Notes: generated from the letters alone by a model not told the origin. A DNA stretch of 64,000 nucleotides from Anseongella ginsenosidimutans (GCF_008033235.1 NZ_CP042432.1:4030001-4094000), one strand, 5' to 3'. Positions 44,374 to 56,003 are shown, numbered from the stretch's first letter. Numbers and translations are program-made.

Positions 44374-45242
44374 ATGCAAAAATCAGAAGAAAAAAAGCCG
44401 CTGCAGCCTCCGCAACACCAGGCAAGACAGCCGGGTCTTGAGTCGGAGATGATCCCCCGCCCGGAATACGAAGGCGGACCCAAAACCTTTGCCGGCAGGC
44501 TTGAAGGGAAAAAAGCCATTATTACAGGAGGCGACAGCGGGATCGGACGCGCCGTAGCGGTGGCCTTTGCAAGGGAAGGCGCCGATATCTGCATCGCCTA
44601 CCTGGACGAACAAAAGGACGCGGAAGAAACAAGAGCAGCCGTTGAAAAATTCAGCAGGACCTGTATCCTGGTACCCGGGGACCTCAGCAAGGAAGCCCAT
44701 TGCAGGGAGGTGGCAGCTACTGCTGTGCGGGAACTCGGAGGCATTGACATCCTGGTAAATAACGCAGCTGTCCAGTTTCCTCAAAAAAGCCTGGAAGATA
44801 TCACCTCCAGCCAGTTGGAGCAAACGTTCGCGATCAATATCTTTGCTCATTTCTACTTAAGCAAAGCCGTGCTGAAGTACCTGAAAGCGGGAAGCAGCAT
44901 TATTAATACAACGTCGGTAACCGCCTACCGGGGAAGCGCCCATCTGATCGATTATGCGGCTACCAAGGGGCCATTGTATCCTTCACCCGTTCGCTCGCGT
45001 CCGCACTGGCCGAAAAGAAGATACGCGTAAACGGCGTGGCTCCCGGCCCCATATGGACACCACTGATCCCGGCCAGCTTCCCGGCGGAACACGTGGCGGA
45101 ATTCGGTTCCGATGTTCCGCTAAAACGCCCCGGACAGCCGGAAGAAGTAGCGCCCTGCTATGTTTTCCTGGCTTCTGAGGATGCGAGTTATATGACCGGG
45201 CAGGTACTCCATCCGAACGGCGGAGAAATTGTTAACGGTTAA
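44374..45242 (+). CDS. SDR-family oxidoreductase, YghA-like (one-base frame break)
   Basis: N-terminal extension (SEMIPRPEYEGGPKTFAGRL) followed by TGGDSGIGRAVAVAFAREGA and DILVNNAAVQFPQ identify the YghA-type dehydrogenase. Just after the catalytic YAATKG the frame breaks at four G (44967-44970); one more G restores YAATKGAIVSFTRSLASALA and then RVNGVAPGPIWTPLIPASFP to the stop at 45240-45242, about 289 residues. Such enzymes (general-stress aldehyde/alcohol dehydrogenases) are typical of this gene neighbourhood. Confidence 0.8.
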
Positions 45243-45252
45243 AAGCTGGCAT

Positions 45253-45756
45253 ATGCAGGAAGAAGACAAAATAGAACCCGTAAAGTCCCTTCCGCAGGTT
45301 AAAGAAAACCTGCCTTTACAGCGAACCGCCTTTAAAATACAAAAAGTATGCTGGGTAGTGATTTTGGCAGTTACGCTGCTGATCGGACTGGGCTTCTTCG
45401 GTAACGGGCCGGTAAGCAAGGTTATGTCGGCGAAAGAGAATATCACGCTGGAATACGAACGGTTTTCAAGGTACCAGGGCCAGATGAAAACAACCATTCA
45501 TTTAGAGGGCGGCCCCCGCATCGCGAATATCCGGATTCCTATCACCTACCTGTCCGGTTTCAAACTGGAAACGGTATTTCCGGAAAGCTATGAAAGCAAA
45601 ATCGAGGGCGATGCTATTGTTTATTCCTTTGATACTGGAAATAACCAGTCACTAACCATCCATTTCTTTGCTTGTCCTGAAAGATCCGGCCTTATCGAAG
45701 GAACCTGGACGGTGAACCAGCAGGCCTTCCCCTTAACCCATATTATTTATCCCTGA
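45253..45756 (+). CDS. single-pass membrane protein preceding DUF421 protein
   Basis: About 167 residues from ATG 45253; one membrane helix (CWVVILAVTLLIGLGFFGNG) then a beta-rich extracytoplasmic domain (KENITLEYERFSRYQGQMKT; then GPRIANIRIPITYLSGFKLE). Five bases separate it from the DUF421 gene, a pairing seen in other Bacteroidota and Proteobacteria, suggesting the two act together in the envelope. Function unknown. Confidence 0.65.
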   Translation: MQEEDKIEPVKSLPQVKENLPLQRTAFKIQKVCWVVILAVTLLIGLGFFGNGPVSKVMSAKENITLEYERFSRYQGQMKTTIHLEGGPRIANIRIPITYLSGFKLETVFPESYESKIEGDAIVYSFDTGNNQSLTIHFFACPERSGLIEGTWTVNQQAFPLTHIIYP

Positions 45757-45760
45757 ACAC

Positions 45761-46207
45761 ATGAACCCCTTAATCAGAGGCGTTGTTATTTACATCTTTC
45801 TCCTGGTATTGTTCAGGATACTTGGAAAGCGCAGCCTTTCCCAGATAACGACTTTCGATTTTGTCTTGCTTTTGGTGATCGGCGAGGTTACCCAGCAGGC
45901 CCTGCTTGGCGAGGATTATTCCATGACCAATGCCCTGGTCCTTATCGTGGTCCTGGTAGGCGTTGACCTTATATTATCAAAGTTAAAAGATAAGTTCAGC
46001 CTGCTGGCAAGAATGATCGAGGGCAGTCCGCTGATCATCGTGGAAAATGGCAAGCCGCTGAAAATACGAATGAAAAAGTCTGGTGTTGACGAAGAGGACA
46101 TCCTGGAAGCAGCCCGCTTACGGTTCGGCCTCACCAAAATGGAAGAGATCAAATATGCCATCCTGGAACGGGATGGAGAAATTTCCATTATTCCGGCGGA
46201 AAAATAA
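45761..46207 (+). CDS. DUF421 (YetF-like) membrane protein
   Basis: A 148-residue protein: two to three N-terminal helices (VVIYIFLLVLFRILGKRSLS, then FDFVLLLVIGEVTQQALLGE) and the conserved cytoplasmic YetF domain (EGSPLIIVENGKPLKIRMKK). The RILGKRSLSQITTFDFV motif is diagnostic. Family function is unresolved, with spore and stress links in other bacteria. Confidence 0.85.
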   Translation: MNPLIRGVVIYIFLLVLFRILGKRSLSQITTFDFVLLLVIGEVTQQALLGEDYSMTNALVLIVVLVGVDLILSKLKDKFSLLARMIEGSPLIIVENGKPLKIRMKKSGVDEEDILEAARLRFGLTKMEEIKYAILERDGEISIIPAEK

Positions 46208-46242
46208 CGCCGCCCGGGACCACGACAACATAATTAGATATT

Positions 46243-47802
46243 ATGGAAAGAGATTCTTCAACCAAGAGTATCTGGCAAACGCTGGAAAGCCCCGTGTTAC
46301 CGCCGACGGTCCCCGGCAAAAACGACGTTTTTGATGTGGCGGTCATCGGAAGTGGCATTACTGGTTTAACTACGGCCTTCCTCCTTCAGGAAGCCGGCAA
46401 AAAATGTGTTCTCCTGGAGGCACGCACATTGGGATACGGGACCACCTCCGGAACTACCGCCCACCTGAATACCTATATTGATACTTCCTTTCATGCCCTG
46501 GAGAAAAAGTTCGGCAAAGAAAATACGCGCCTCACCGCAACCGCCCTGAAAGAAACCGTGGCAATGGTTTACGAGCTGGTCGCCCGCCTGGAAATATCCT
46601 GTGATTTCCTGTTCCGGGAAGGCATTGTTTTTTCGGGCAATGCCGAAGAGACCAGGGAGCTGGAAAAGATGGCGGAAGCATCTCTGGAGGCAGGCATCCC
46701 GGTTACTATGCCAACGGATACCTCGCTGAACGTTCCTTTCGAAAAATGCCTTTCTTTTCCCCAGCAGGCGCAATTCCATCCAATGAAATACATATATGGC
46801 CTTGCGGCAAAGTTTATAGAAGCGGGCGGGCTTATTATGGAAGAACAGCGGGTTACTGATATCGAAGGAGATGACAGTCCTTACCTGCTGTTAACGGAAA
46901 AAGCCCCATTGCGGGCCAGGGAAGTAGTTTATGCAACTCACATTCCTCCGGGTGTAAACCTGCTTCATTTTTACTGCGCGCCTTACAGGAGTTATGTGCT
47001 GGGAATGCAGCTGCAGGAGGAAGATCAGTACCCTGAAAGCCTTGTATACGATCTCCAATCCCCTTATCATTACTTAAGAACGCAGCAAACAGACGGAAAA
47101 AATTACCTGATCCTTGGCGGGGAGGATCATAAAACGGGTGAAGGTGCTGATCCCGGTCAGTCCTTTCTCCGCCTCGAAAATTATGCGAGAACTCATTTCG
47201 GAATACGTTCGGTTGATTTCAAATGGTCGGCGCAATATTATGTTCCCGCTGACGGGCTTCCCTATATCGGGCGCCTGCCCGGCAGAACCGGGCCTGTCTA
47301 CGTCGCCACCGGCTTTGGCGGAAACGGCATCACTTTCGGCAGCCTGTCAGGAAAAATCATTTCAGATCTTATTATACAAGGAAGCAGCCCCTATGAAGAA
47401 CTGTTCCGGCCGGGGCGGGTAAAGCCGGTGGCCGGCTTTAAAAATTTCCTGAAGGAAAACGCGCAGGTAATAAAACACTTTATCACGGACAGGATCGTTA
47501 CGGGAGAGCTGCAAAACCTGGCGGAACTGGACCGCGGAGAAGCTACGATCGTCAACTACCAGGACAAAAAGCTGGCGATGTACAAAAATGCCGCGGGTGA
47601 AATCATGGCTCTGAGCCCGGTTTGCCCGCATGCCAAATGTTTTGTTCAGTGGAACCCGGCAGAAACCAGCTGGGATTGCCCCTGCCACGGTTCCCGTTTC
47701 AGCCCGCAGGGTGACGTCCTGACAGGACCCGCCGTAACGGGCCTGGAACGCGTAGACACCCGGGGGCCGGAATTCCGGGAACACAAGAAACCGGGGCAGT
47801 AA
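46243..47802 (+). CDS. FAD-dependent oxidoreductase with C-terminal Rieske [2Fe-2S] domain
   Basis: A 519-residue protein. The N-terminal glycine-oxidase/DadA-like FAD domain begins VAVIGSGITGLTTAFLLQEA and ends near YVATGFGGNGITFGSLSGKI. The C-terminal Rieske domain (about 425-519) has cluster ligands CPHAKC and, after a short spacer, WDCPCHGSRF. The fusion is common in soil bacteria next to stress genes. The substrate is unknown; it probably passes electrons between an organic donor and another redox protein. Confidence 0.88.
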   Translation: MERDSSTKSIWQTLESPVLPPTVPGKNDVFDVAVIGSGITGLTTAFLLQEAGKKCVLLEARTLGYGTTSGTTAHLNTYIDTSFHALEKKFGKENTRLTATALKETVAMVYELVARLEISCDFLFREGIVFSGNAEETRELEKMAEASLEAGIPVTMPTDTSLNVPFEKCLSFPQQAQFHPMKYIYGLAAKFIEAGGLIMEEQRVTDIEGDDSPYLLLTEKAPLRAREVVYATHIPPGVNLLHFYCAPYRSYVLGMQLQEEDQYPESLVYDLQSPYHYLRTQQTDGKNYLILGGEDHKTGEGADPGQSFLRLENYARTHFGIRSVDFKWSAQYYVPADGLPYIGRLPGRTGPVYVATGFGGNGITFGSLSGKIISDLIIQGSSPYEELFRPGRVKPVAGFKNFLKENAQVIKHFITDRIVTGELQNLAELDRGEATIVNYQDKKLAMYKNAAGEIMALSPVCPHAKCFVQWNPAETSWDCPCHGSRFSPQGDVLTGPAVTGLERVDTRGPEFREHKKPGQ

Positions 47803-47892
47803 TGAGCGATGCATTCCAGAAGTAACGCTGCAACACCATGATTCGGGCAATAGCGGGCAATAGCGCGTTGTAAATTAGCCGCGGAAATTGCT

Positions 47893-48186
47893 TTATTCGT
47901 CCGCTGAATCCCGGTCTATCAATTTATTAAATCGGCTTTCCCCTCCTCCGGCCCCTTCTTCCTGATAAAGAAAGGCAAGGTTTTTCTCCTCGAACTTTTC
48001 GAAAAATTCCTCCCAGGAGATCTGTTCCAGCGCCTCCTCTTTTCCATCAGGAAAATCGATCCTTAAAAGGCCGGGAGCGTCATCCTGGCCCGTGCTTTTC
48101 ACATGCGCTGGTTTTCCGCCTCTTTTTTCGGCCCATTCCCTGATAGTGGTATGGTCAGTAGTGATGGTTGATCCTTTCGACGACAT
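47893..48186 (-). CDS. small acidic hypothetical protein
   Basis: A 97-residue protein beginning MSSKGSTITTDHTTIREWAE, then KRGGKPAHVKST and LLRIDFPDGKEEALEQISWE. I recognise similar short proteins, sometimes loosely labelled as glucan-branching-enzyme-related, in Bacteroidota and Proteobacteria, but no function is established. It is near the GH13/trehalose genes and shares their strand. Confidence 0.55.
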   Translation of the reverse strand: MSSKGSTITTDHTTIREWAEKRGGKPAHVKSTGQDDAPGLLRIDFPDGKEEALEQISWEEFFEKFEEKNLAFLYQEEGAGGGESRFNKLIDRDSADE

Positions 48187-48227
48187 AATGGTTATACTTT
48201 AAGTTTACAATTCCTGTTTCGGTGGTT

Positions 48228-48800
48228 TTAAAAAACTTCGGCCGGTTCCCTTTTCTTTTTCGGTTTGGCGCTTGTTTTTTTAGCCTTTTCCTTTACCGCT
48301 GCCTTCTCCTTTTCCAACTCTTCCGGTTCCATTTCAAGCTGTTCTATTAATTTACGCAGCAAGCGGATCAACCGGTTTCGCTGTCCTTTTTCACTTACGC
48401 TCCATTTATCCTTATCCGCCCGTTTATGGGCCAGCTTGTATTTAAGCCCTGTCATAGCAGTGGTATAGCTGTTCGCATCCAGCTTCCGTACATGCTGGTG
48501 CGCGAGGATATACCAATGGTATTCGGTCCCAACGGGTACACCCGAGCCTTTAGGGGCTTTGCCTGCCCGCCGTTTGGTTACACCAAAGGACATTTTCCAC
48601 ATGTCCGGGGTTAATTTGGTTTCTTTCCATACTCCCTGGTCATAATGCCATTTATGTCCCCGGCCAATCTTCATCCCCGTATAAAGCCGGCCTTCGTATT
48701 CCTTGAATTCGTTATAGGACACGGAAAGATCCTTTTCCGCTTCTTTGTCTTGTCCTTCTTTGTTTTTTCCAGCCCCTGCTGAAGATGGTTTCTTTGCCAT
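48228..48800 (-). CDS. hypothetical protein with Lys-rich tail
   Basis: A 190-residue protein with a folded middle (EGRLYTGMKIGRGHKWHYDQ; YHWYILAHQHVRKLDANSYT) and charged, Lys/Glu-rich ends (KAKKTSAKPKKKREPAEVF at the C-terminus). The tail could bind nucleic acid. No family recognised. It is 41 bases upstream of the 97-residue gene and likely cotranscribed with it. Confidence 0.55.
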   Translation of the reverse strand: MAKKPSSAGAGKNKEGQDKEAEKDLSVSYNEFKEYEGRLYTGMKIGRGHKWHYDQGVWKETKLTPDMWKMSFGVTKRRAGKAPKGSGVPVGTEYHWYILAHQHVRKLDANSYTTAMTGLKYKLAHKRADKDKWSVSEKGQRNRLIRLLRKLIEQLEMEPEELEKEKAAVKEKAKKTSAKPKKKREPAEVF

Positions 48801-49035
48801 TAGCTACGGTTTTAGTGATAGCTTCTGATAACCTCATCAAAAACGACAAAAATGGTGCCCCCTCCTTGCGCCGCCGGACCTGCTTTTCGCTGAGACATTT
48901 TCTACACAACTGTTTCATAAATATCCCGTCAAAACCTGCGTAAATACCCCGCCACAACCTGCGCGAACCCTTTCCGCCCGCCCAGCCGCTTAAAAGCAAA
49001 AGCAGCAAGGTTTTGGAATAAGAGAAAGGAAAACA

Positions 49036-49794
49036 ATGATCATGGAAAATACCTTTCAAGCGAATCCGCCGGTTGGCGGAACCAATGTAATTAACGTGGG
49101 AAAGCTGGAGCGAATGGCCTCTATAGGAATGGGGATGGGCCTTTTATGCAGCGCTCTCCGAAGCAAAGGTTTTTTTAAGTATGCGGCCATTTTGGGGGCC
49201 GGCGGCTACCTGCTCTATCGCGGAGCCTCCGGGAACTGTCCACTCTCGTCCAGCATGGGGATAAGGGGCGGACAGGGCACTAACCTGCACGGAAAACGCG
49301 CTGCGCTTATTGAGATCAACAGCTTTCTTACTGTGAACAGGCCGAGGGAAGCTGTCTATACTTTCTGGCGAAAACTTGAAAATCTCCCCCGCTTTATGAC
49401 TCACCTGGAAAAGGTGGAAGCAACCGATGAAAGGCATTCGCGTTGGACGGCAAAATTCCCCGGCGCCCCCGGCAGTATCAGCTGGGACGCAGAGATAATC
49501 CGGGATGAAGAAGGCTCTCTGATCGCCTGGCGCTCCCTGCCCGGCTCAACGATTGAAAACGCCGGAGAGGTGACCTTCACAGATGCTCCCGGCGAGCGCG
49601 GAACGGAAGTAGAGGTACGCATCAGCTATCGCCCGCCGGCCGGGAACCTGGGTGAGGGTGTGGCCAGGCTTCTGAACCCAGTTTTGGAGGATCTGATCAG
49701 GGAAGATATCCGCAATTTCAAGCAGTACCTGGAATCAGGTGAAATACCCGCTATCAAGGATCAGGCTTCGGCAGGGCAAACCCCGGGATCATAA
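49036..49794 (+). CDS. SRPBCC-family protein with N-terminal DUF2892-like membrane segment
   Basis: A 252-residue protein. Residues 20-75 (VGKLERMASIGMGMGLLCSA, FFKYAAILGAGGYLLYRGAS) form a DUF2892/YgaP-like double membrane hairpin; residues 95-235 are an SRPBCC/polyketide-cyclase fold (VNRPREAVYTFWRKLENLPR; SWDAEIIRDEEGSLIAWRSL). This fused arrangement is known from stress-gene neighbourhoods of soil bacteria. Lipid or small-molecule binding is likely but unproven. The codon before the apparent start (49036) leaves ATG 49042 as an alternative. Confidence 0.75.
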   Translation: MIMENTFQANPPVGGTNVINVGKLERMASIGMGMGLLCSALRSKGFFKYAAILGAGGYLLYRGASGNCPLSSSMGIRGGQGTNLHGKRAALIEINSFLTVNRPREAVYTFWRKLENLPRFMTHLEKVEATDERHSRWTAKFPGAPGSISWDAEIIRDEEGSLIAWRSLPGSTIENAGEVTFTDAPGERGTEVEVRISYRPPAGNLGEGVARLLNPVLEDLIREDIRNFKQYLESGEIPAIKDQASAGQTPGS

Positions 49795-49829
49795 AAGGGT
49801 GATGCGCTGCCTGCGGGCGGTATTCACAC

Positions 49830-51439
<1,610 letters not shown>

Positions 51440-51450
51440 TTAAGAATAAT

Positions 51451-53094
51451 TTAGGATAAGAATGAGCTGTAACGGAACCAACGGTATCCATATTTATTGA
51501 GGTGGATCCTTCTGGACCCCGGGTCAAAGGCTTCGTACACCTTATCCCCGAAAACATCGATCAGGTGAATTATTTCTTTGTCTGCCAGCGATTTTCCTTC
51601 AAGCACAATATCGCATTCCCGGGAAGAGAAATTGTGAACGGCCAGCGAAAACCCTTCTTTCCATCTGCAGCAATGAATCATTACCGCGGGATCGCCGGAA
51701 GGGATTATCTCATATTCGCCCCTTCCGAATTCAATGCATTCTTTACGCACGCTAATAGCCCGCTTTATCCAGTCCAGGAAGGAATTCGTTTCGCGCATCT
51801 GGCGGTGTACATTTAAGACCTGGTAGCCATACTCACCTTCGCGGATAACGGGCATCACCAGCTGCTCCGGGCTTGCCCTGGAAAACCCGCCGTTTTCTTC
51901 CTCAGACCATTGCATAACTGTACGTACGCTATTTCGTTCCTTGAGACTAAGATCATCCCCCATACCAATCTCATCGCCGTAACGGAAAACAGGCGTACCC
52001 GGCAATGAAAACAATAAGCTGTAGGCAAGCTCCAGGCGCTGCCTGTCGTTTTTAAACATGGGCGGCAGCCGGCGTCTTATCCCCCTGTTATAGATCCGCA
52101 TGTTTTCTTCCGGGGCGAAGGCCGCGTAAACCTCCTCCCTTTCTTTTTTCTTCAAACGTTCCAGGTCCAGTTCATCATGATTCCGAAGGAACGTGGCAAA
52201 CTGTTCCCAGCCTCCCGGACGGGGTAGTTTCTTCAATGCTTTGATCACCGGCCCCGCCTCCTCCCGTGCAAATGCCAGGAAAAGGAAATTATCCAGGTAA
52301 AAGTTAAACAGCATATGCATCTGGTCTGCCTCTCCGAAAAAATCGCGGTAATGTTCCGGCTCGGTATCTACTTCGGCCAGCAAGAGGGCGTCTTTCCTTT
52401 GTTCTTCCACGAAATTCCGCCATTCCCGGAGAAGATTATGCGGGTCATGCCCGAATTTTTCTTTCCCTTTTTCCCGCAGCATATGTGGAACAGCGTCCAT
52501 CCGGAAGCCGGCAACGCCTAACTTGAGCCAGAAACGCATGATCCACCTGATCTCTTCCTGCACGTCGGGGTTGGTCATATTAAGATCCGGCTGGTGACGG
52601 TAAAAAGTATGGTAATACCAGGCCTGGGCCATCTCATCATATTCCCAGTTACCTCCCTGCTCTTTGCCGAAAACAGTATCCGGGCTGGATTGGCGCGGCT
52701 CGTTTTCCAGCCATATATAATAGTTCCTGTATTTGCAATTTTTGTCTTCGCGGGCCCGAAGAAACCAGGGATGCTGGTTGGACGTATGGTTTACCACCAG
52801 GTCAACCAGTACCCGGATGCCTCTGTCCCCCGCCTTATCCACGAATTCAACGAAGCTCCCGAGGTTTCCAAGGTCGGGGTCCACGCTATAGTAATCAGAG
52901 ATATCATATCCGTTATCTTTTTGAGGAGAAGGATAAAAGGGCTGCAGCCAGATGCAGGTGATCCCCAGACCGGCCAGGTAGTCCAGCCTGTGTTCAAGCC
53001 CTCTGAAGTCGCCTTCTCCATCGCCATTGGAATCCATAAAAGTTTTAACGTCCAGGGAATAGATGATCGCATTCTTATACCAGTTGCTGGCCAT
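51451..53094 (-). CDS. treS: trehalose synthase-like GH13 enzyme (maltose alpha-D-glucosyltransferase)
   Basis: About 547 residues from ATG 53094 (MASNWYKNAIIYSLDVKTFM), four bases after the oxidoreductase gene. GH13 motifs: DLVVNHTSNQHPWF, nucleophile in GVAGFRMDAVPHM, acid/base in ALLLAEVDTEPEHY, and FLRNHDELDLERL. The NWYKNAIIYxLDVKTFxDxxGDG start and NHDELDL fit the TreS group that interconverts maltose and trehalose, an osmoprotectant. It lacks the fused maltokinase domain of some TreS proteins. Amylase-type activity is an alternative. Confidence 0.8.
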   Translation of the reverse strand: MASNWYKNAIIYSLDVKTFMDSNGDGEGDFRGLEHRLDYLAGLGITCIWLQPFYPSPQKDNGYDISDYYSVDPDLGNLGSFVEFVDKAGDRGIRVLVDLVVNHTSNQHPWFLRAREDKNCKYRNYYIWLENEPRQSSPDTVFGKEQGGNWEYDEMAQAWYYHTFYRHQPDLNMTNPDVQEEIRWIMRFWLKLGVAGFRMDAVPHMLREKGKEKFGHDPHNLLREWRNFVEEQRKDALLLAEVDTEPEHYRDFFGEADQMHMLFNFYLDNFLFLAFAREEAGPVIKALKKLPRPGGWEQFATFLRNHDELDLERLKKKEREEVYAAFAPEENMRIYNRGIRRRLPPMFKNDRQRLELAYSLLFSLPGTPVFRYGDEIGMGDDLSLKERNSVRTVMQWSEEENGGFSRASPEQLVMPVIREGEYGYQVLNVHRQMRETNSFLDWIKRAISVRKECIEFGRGEYEIIPSGDPAVMIHCCRWKEGFSLAVHNFSSRECDIVLEGKSLADKEIIHLIDVFGDKVYEAFDPGSRRIHLNKYGYRWFRYSSFLS

Positions 53095-53098
53095 ACTG

Positions 53099-54070
53099 TT
53101 ACGGTTTAAAAATGGGTAAAACCTTATCTCCGAACACTTCAATGAATTGCTCCTGTTCGGTATTTACATTATGAAGAATAATGAGTTCAAAGCCCAGCTG
53201 CGCGTAACGCTCAATCCATTCCGCATGCACTCCCGGTTCAGCGGAAATGTGGACATAACGGTCCAGGTCCGCAGGCTTTATAAATTTTGCCGCCTGTTCG
53301 AATTGCCAGGGAAACCGCAGCTCGCTTAGCATGCTACTGTTGAAAATATTGGACTTCCATTGCGAAAACGCCCCATATCGCGCCTTTTCATCATTGCTGT
53401 CATAGGAAAGCTGTACTTTTAAAAACATCGGTTTTCCGGCTCCTCCGCCTTCCTGGAAAGCCTCTACTACCTTTTCCAGCTGATCCATTGGCTGAGAGAT
53501 AGTAATCAGCCCGTCAGCCCAGCCCCCCATCCAGCGCGCCGTTTCCGGGGTAATGGCGGCGCCGATAACCGGGGGGATTTTTTCGGGAAGCGTGTATAGC
53601 CTGGCTTCTTCCACTTTTACGAGACCGTCCCAGGTGACGGTTTCACCGGCCCACAAAGCCCTGATAATGTCCACGCATTCCTTCAGCCGGTCGTTACGGA
53701 TGGCCTTGCCCGGCCATTTTTCGCCCGTAATTGATTCGTTCAGCGCCTGCCCGCTCCCCTGTCCGAGCCAAAACCTTCCGGGATACATCTCGCATAACGT
53801 GGCCGCCGCCTGTGCGATAATAGCCGGGTGGTAACGCTGACCGGGCGCATTAACGATACCGAAATTCAATGAGGTGGCCTGGAAAGCCGCACCGAGCCAG
53901 GTCCAGGCGAAGCCTGACTGGCCCTGCTTCCTGCTCCAGGGGCAGAAATGATCAGAAGAAAGGGCCGTGTGAAATCCGGCCCTTGCGGCAAATAAGGCAT
54001 AATCAAGCAATTCACCGGGCCGGAACTGCTCGTGGGAAACATGGTATCCAATTTTTGGGTTGGCAGGCAT
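53099..54070 (-). CDS. LLM-class flavin-dependent oxidoreductase
   Basis: A 323-residue luciferase-like TIM barrel: GYHVSHEQFRPGELLDYALF, then SDHFCPWSRKQGQSGFAWTW and RFWLGQGSGQALNESITG. It matches the subgroup (often F420-annotated) that occurs beside trehalose/stress genes; Bacteroidota lack F420 biosynthesis, so FMN is the likelier cofactor. Substrate unknown. First gene of the minus-strand run with treS and the glucosidase. Confidence 0.85.
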   Translation of the reverse strand: MPANPKIGYHVSHEQFRPGELLDYALFAARAGFHTALSSDHFCPWSRKQGQSGFAWTWLGAAFQATSLNFGIVNAPGQRYHPAIIAQAAATLCEMYPGRFWLGQGSGQALNESITGEKWPGKAIRNDRLKECVDIIRALWAGETVTWDGLVKVEEARLYTLPEKIPPVIGAAITPETARWMGGWADGLITISQPMDQLEKVVEAFQEGGGAGKPMFLKVQLSYDSNDEKARYGAFSQWKSNIFNSSMLSELRFPWQFEQAAKFIKPADLDRYVHISAEPGVHAEWIERYAQLGFELIILHNVNTEQEQFIEVFGDKVLPIFKP

Positions 54071-54136
54071 ATCCGAAAACAGTACAGAATCATGCCAGTT
54101 TGCCGGTGGCGCCTGCCGCGCCTGTATTCCGGGAAC

Positions 54137-54493
54137 CTATTTTTCTTTTGGCTGCTCAAAAACCATATAGCTCTTTATTTCTCTTACCTTGCCGTTTTCA
54201 AGCTCATACACATCGCAGAAATAACTGTTTTTAAGACTGCCGTCCTTTTCTTTGCTGGTCACCGAACCGGTAGCTGCAACTTTATTCCCTTCTTCAATAA
54301 TGTCCTCAATTCCGCTGGAAGTCATTTCAGGAACTGATTTAAAGAATTCCCTGATGGCATCTTTTCCCGGCGCCAGGTTAAAAAAACCCGGCCACCCCAT
54401 TTTTACATCTTCTGTCATATATGACAAAGCCGTTTCCAGGTCTGCGGCCAAAAAAGCGTCCACGACCTTTTTTACTGTTTCCTTGTTGTTCAT
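54137..54493 (-). CDS. SnoaL-like (NTF2-fold) protein
   Basis: A 118-residue protein: FLAADLETALSYMTEDVKMG, then ELENGKVREIKSYMVFE, the pattern of SnoaL/limonene-epoxide-hydrolase-like NTF2 folds. No catalytic residues can be assigned. The 230 bases upstream, shared with the divergent kinase gene, hold A/T-rich sequence and nothing else I recognise. Confidence 0.75.
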   Translation of the reverse strand: MNNKETVKKVVDAFLAADLETALSYMTEDVKMGWPGFFNLAPGKDAIREFFKSVPEMTSSGIEDIIEEGNKVAATGSVTSKEKDGSLKNSYFCDVYELENGKVREIKSYMVFEQPKEK

Positions 54494-54766
54494 TGTTTTG
54501 AGTGTTGATTATGTACAAAAATGGCAGGATTCTTTTTTATGCGAAGGGTGCAAAGACGGCAATCTTCGGGTCAAATGCGACGCCCGAAAAAAATTTCTTT
54601 CAAAAACAGGAACCGATCAGTACCTTTATCCAAACAATAAGATTATTTTAATATACGAAGAGACCTATACGTCAATCCTCATTGAATTCTTTCCTGAAAG
54701 CATACCAGCTAGTGTGCCGGGATGCTTTTCCTGAGCATTTGCCGTGCGGATCTTTACTTCTTGCCT

Positions 54767-55999
54767 ATGCTGAAGAAGATTTATCATTATCTGGCCGGAG
54801 ATAGTCTATCATACAGTTTTGAACACCGGGTGTTCAACCTCACCAGTTTCATTATTATGGTATTTGGTATGCAAGCCGCCATTCTTAATTATCTGATAGG
54901 TTTGCATATAGTTACCGTTTGGCTGGCCATATCCGGCTCGGTGGTATCTGCCTCACTTTTTTATCTGTCACGGGTACGTAAATGGTTTACGGCGACTACC
55001 ATTTTTGTCTTTATAACGGCCACTATCTTCGTTCTTGGAGGATCGTATTTTTATAACGGCGGCTCATCAAGTCCTGTTTTGTACTTTTTGTTCGTGCTTT
55101 TAAACATCTTTTTACTGATTGCTTCGCGAAAACACCAGCTGTTAATTTACGGACTGCTGGCAGGCGCCATCCTTGCTCTTTTATTGCTGGAATACTATTT
55201 TCCGGAAATGGTGGTGCCCTACTCCTCTTTTGAGGAGCGGATGACTGATCATATTACCTTATTAATTTATTGCCCCCTCTTCACCATGGTTGTTATTGTC
55301 CTGTTTCGCCGCAGTTATGACTGGGAACAGGAAATGGTACTGAGGCAAAAGCAAAAACTGGAAGAAGTTAACCGCATTACAACAGAAAAGAACGAATACA
55401 TCGAATCGCTCATCAGGGAACTGCATCACCGGGTGAAAAACAACCTGCAAATAGTATCCGGCTTATTGTCGCTGCAGTCCAACCGCCTGCAGGACAATAA
55501 TGCGAGAATGGCGCTGGAAGAAGGAAAAACCAGGGTGGACGCCATAGCGATGATCCATCAAAAACTTTATATGGATAACGCCCTGGCTACGGTAAACATA
55601 GAGGAATACCTTAGCAACCTTTCTTCTTCGCTGGCGAATAGCTTCGGCTATGATGCCGCCTGCATTCATACAGATATCCGGTTGAATAACCATTCAATGG
55701 GTATTGACATGGCCATACCCATCGGCTTAATAGTAAATGAGCTGGTAACCAATTCCTTTAAACATGCTTTTCAGGAAACTACCGAACCCCGTATAGTAGT
55801 AAGCTTACAGGAACGACAGGAAAAGCTGCTTGAGTTAACCGTTGCCGATAATGGAAAAGGGCTGGGTGATCCGGAAAAACTGAAAGATTCAGATTCCTTT
55901 GGCATGAAGCTGCTTCGGATACTGGTTGAACAAATAAACGGGGCAATGACCATCCGGCAAGATGCAGGAACCGCCTTTACTATTGAAATACGCGCCTGA
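54767..55999 (+). CDS. HisKA_2-type sensor histidine kinase
   Basis: About 410 residues from ATG 54767 (MLKKIYHYLAGDSLSYSFEH). Five to six membrane helices (about 30-190) without a large external domain, a short linker, then a HisKA_2 domain with phospho-accepting His in LIRELHHRVKNNLQIVSGLL and a HATPase_c domain (IPIGLIVNELVTNSFKHAFQ, VADNGKGLGDP, SFGMKLLRILVEQ). HisKA_2 kinases often signal light or general stress. The response regulator gene starts four bases later, forming a pair. Confidence 0.85.
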   Translation: MLKKIYHYLAGDSLSYSFEHRVFNLTSFIIMVFGMQAAILNYLIGLHIVTVWLAISGSVVSASLFYLSRVRKWFTATTIFVFITATIFVLGGSYFYNGGSSSPVLYFLFVLLNIFLLIASRKHQLLIYGLLAGAILALLLLEYYFPEMVVPYSSFEERMTDHITLLIYCPLFTMVVIVLFRRSYDWEQEMVLRQKQKLEEVNRITTEKNEYIESLIRELHHRVKNNLQIVSGLLSLQSNRLQDNNARMALEEGKTRVDAIAMIHQKLYMDNALATVNIEEYLSNLSSSLANSFGYDAACIHTDIRLNNHSMGIDMAIPIGLIVNELVTNSFKHAFQETTEPRIVVSLQERQEKLLELTVADNGKGLGDPEKLKDSDSFGMKLLRILVEQINGAMTIRQDAGTAFTIEIRA

Positions 56000-56003
56000 T
56001 ACG

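Noticed and set aside
45036-45242. The C-terminal SDR segment as a separate small gene
   Set aside because: It is the exact continuation of the upstream SDR (VNGVAPGPIWTPLIP) and is separated only by a one-base break at 44967-44970.
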